Source: Agromyces badenianii (GTDB lineage Bacteria > Actinomycetota > Actinomycetes > Actinomycetales > Microbacteriaceae). Taken from it: DNA of 64,000 bases. The notes beneath the pieces are model-generated. The model worked only from the letters and a program-made list of their open reading frames with translations. It was not told the origin of the DNA and made no database searches. Shown in pieces: positions 63,930 through 64,000 of the stretch. A program made the translations under genes and the position numbers. Every line of letters begins with the position of its first letter. Positions within the stretch are counted from its first letter, which is position 1. The DNA is taken from the NCBI RefSeq assembly GCF_003070885.1, contig NZ_CP028913.1:2542001-2606000 (forward strand), in the 5' to 3' direction.

Positions 63930-64000
63930 CCGCCGAGAGATCCTTCCGGCCGCCGCGAGTGCATCGTGCCGCCGGGAGATGCTTCTTGCCGCCGGACGCG
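63930..64000. repeat. CCGCCG-phased imperfect repeats at window end
   Basis: CCGCCG recurs at 63930, 63950, 63969 and 63989, each followed by a G/A-rich then T/C-rich stretch (e.g. GGAGATGCTTCTT). I see no gene in the last 80 bases. The unit may continue past the window. Confidence 0.4.

Overview
The window is GC-rich (about 70% by eye), uses almost only G/C-ending codons, packs genes with 4-bp ATGA/GTGA overlaps and has many -10-only leaderless promoters. This fits a high-GC actinobacterium. The gene content and the very frequent nonamer GGATGCCGC/GCGGCATCC suggest Microbacteriaceae (Agromyces-like); the genus is a guess. I see no rRNA, tRNA, CRISPR array, transposase, integrase or phage gene.

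Region 1 (1-24593) is an exopolysaccharide / cell-surface glycan locus. It holds a truncated GT2 at the left edge, a Wzy-like ligase/polymerase with two Wzz-like proteins (860-3799), a NodB-type deacetylase with a GT2 (3884-5403), a GNAT-like protein, a secreted DUF4082/beta-helix protein (6350-7888), and a 14-gene minus-strand run (24593 down to 8081) in which nearly every gene overlaps the next. Read in transcription order, that run makes nucleotide-amino-sugar enzymes (Gfo/Idh/MocA oxidoreductase, extended SDR, two DegT aminotransferases, a NeuD/PglD-like acyltransferase), then glycosyltransferases, a Wzx flippase and another glycosyltransferase, and ends with an AMP-ligase, a PLP decarboxylase, an acyl carrier protein and an AsnB-like amide synthetase. 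This last cassette resembles the exosortase-A-associated genes of Gram-negative EPS loci and, mechanistically, the ACP-tethered amino-acid decarboxylation of butirosin biosynthesis. It is the best candidate here for an undescribed system: amino-acyl decoration of an actinobacterial polysaccharide.

Region 2 (24594-29658) is a 0.3-kb divergent control region with G-run/C-run palindromes and a 1580-residue exported protein carrying a dimethylformamidase-like domain and four DUF4082 domains. DUF4082 therefore occurs five times in two exoproteins on either side of the EPS operon.

Region 3 (29736-41538) is mixed: a three-gene envelope/transport operon (exported protein, MFS, TolB-like propeller), a YpfJ-type zinc peptidase, a prolyl aminopeptidase with a poly-Asp tail, malate dehydrogenase, a TetR regulator, an acyl-CoA oxidase-like flavoprotein and two tandem paralogous membrane proteins.

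Region 4 (41638-58030) holds RecQ, a secreted ExeM nuclease/5'-nucleotidase fusion, a DMT permease, a Ski2-like DUF3516 helicase, an LGFP-repeat protein divergent from a membrane alpha/beta hydrolase (with two identical TCAGGG-N4-CCCTGA operators between them), and a phosphoketolase.

Region 5 (58031-64000) holds an Ala-rich coiled-coil exported protein, an MFS permease with a 21-bp repeat in its central loop, an aldo/keto reductase, a GyrI-like protein, and a VOC / SRPBCC / ArsR operon with a near-consensus promoter and an operator. Terminators are placed between convergent genes at 58079-58112 and 62400-62452, and after single genes at 38346-38379 and 43787-43824.
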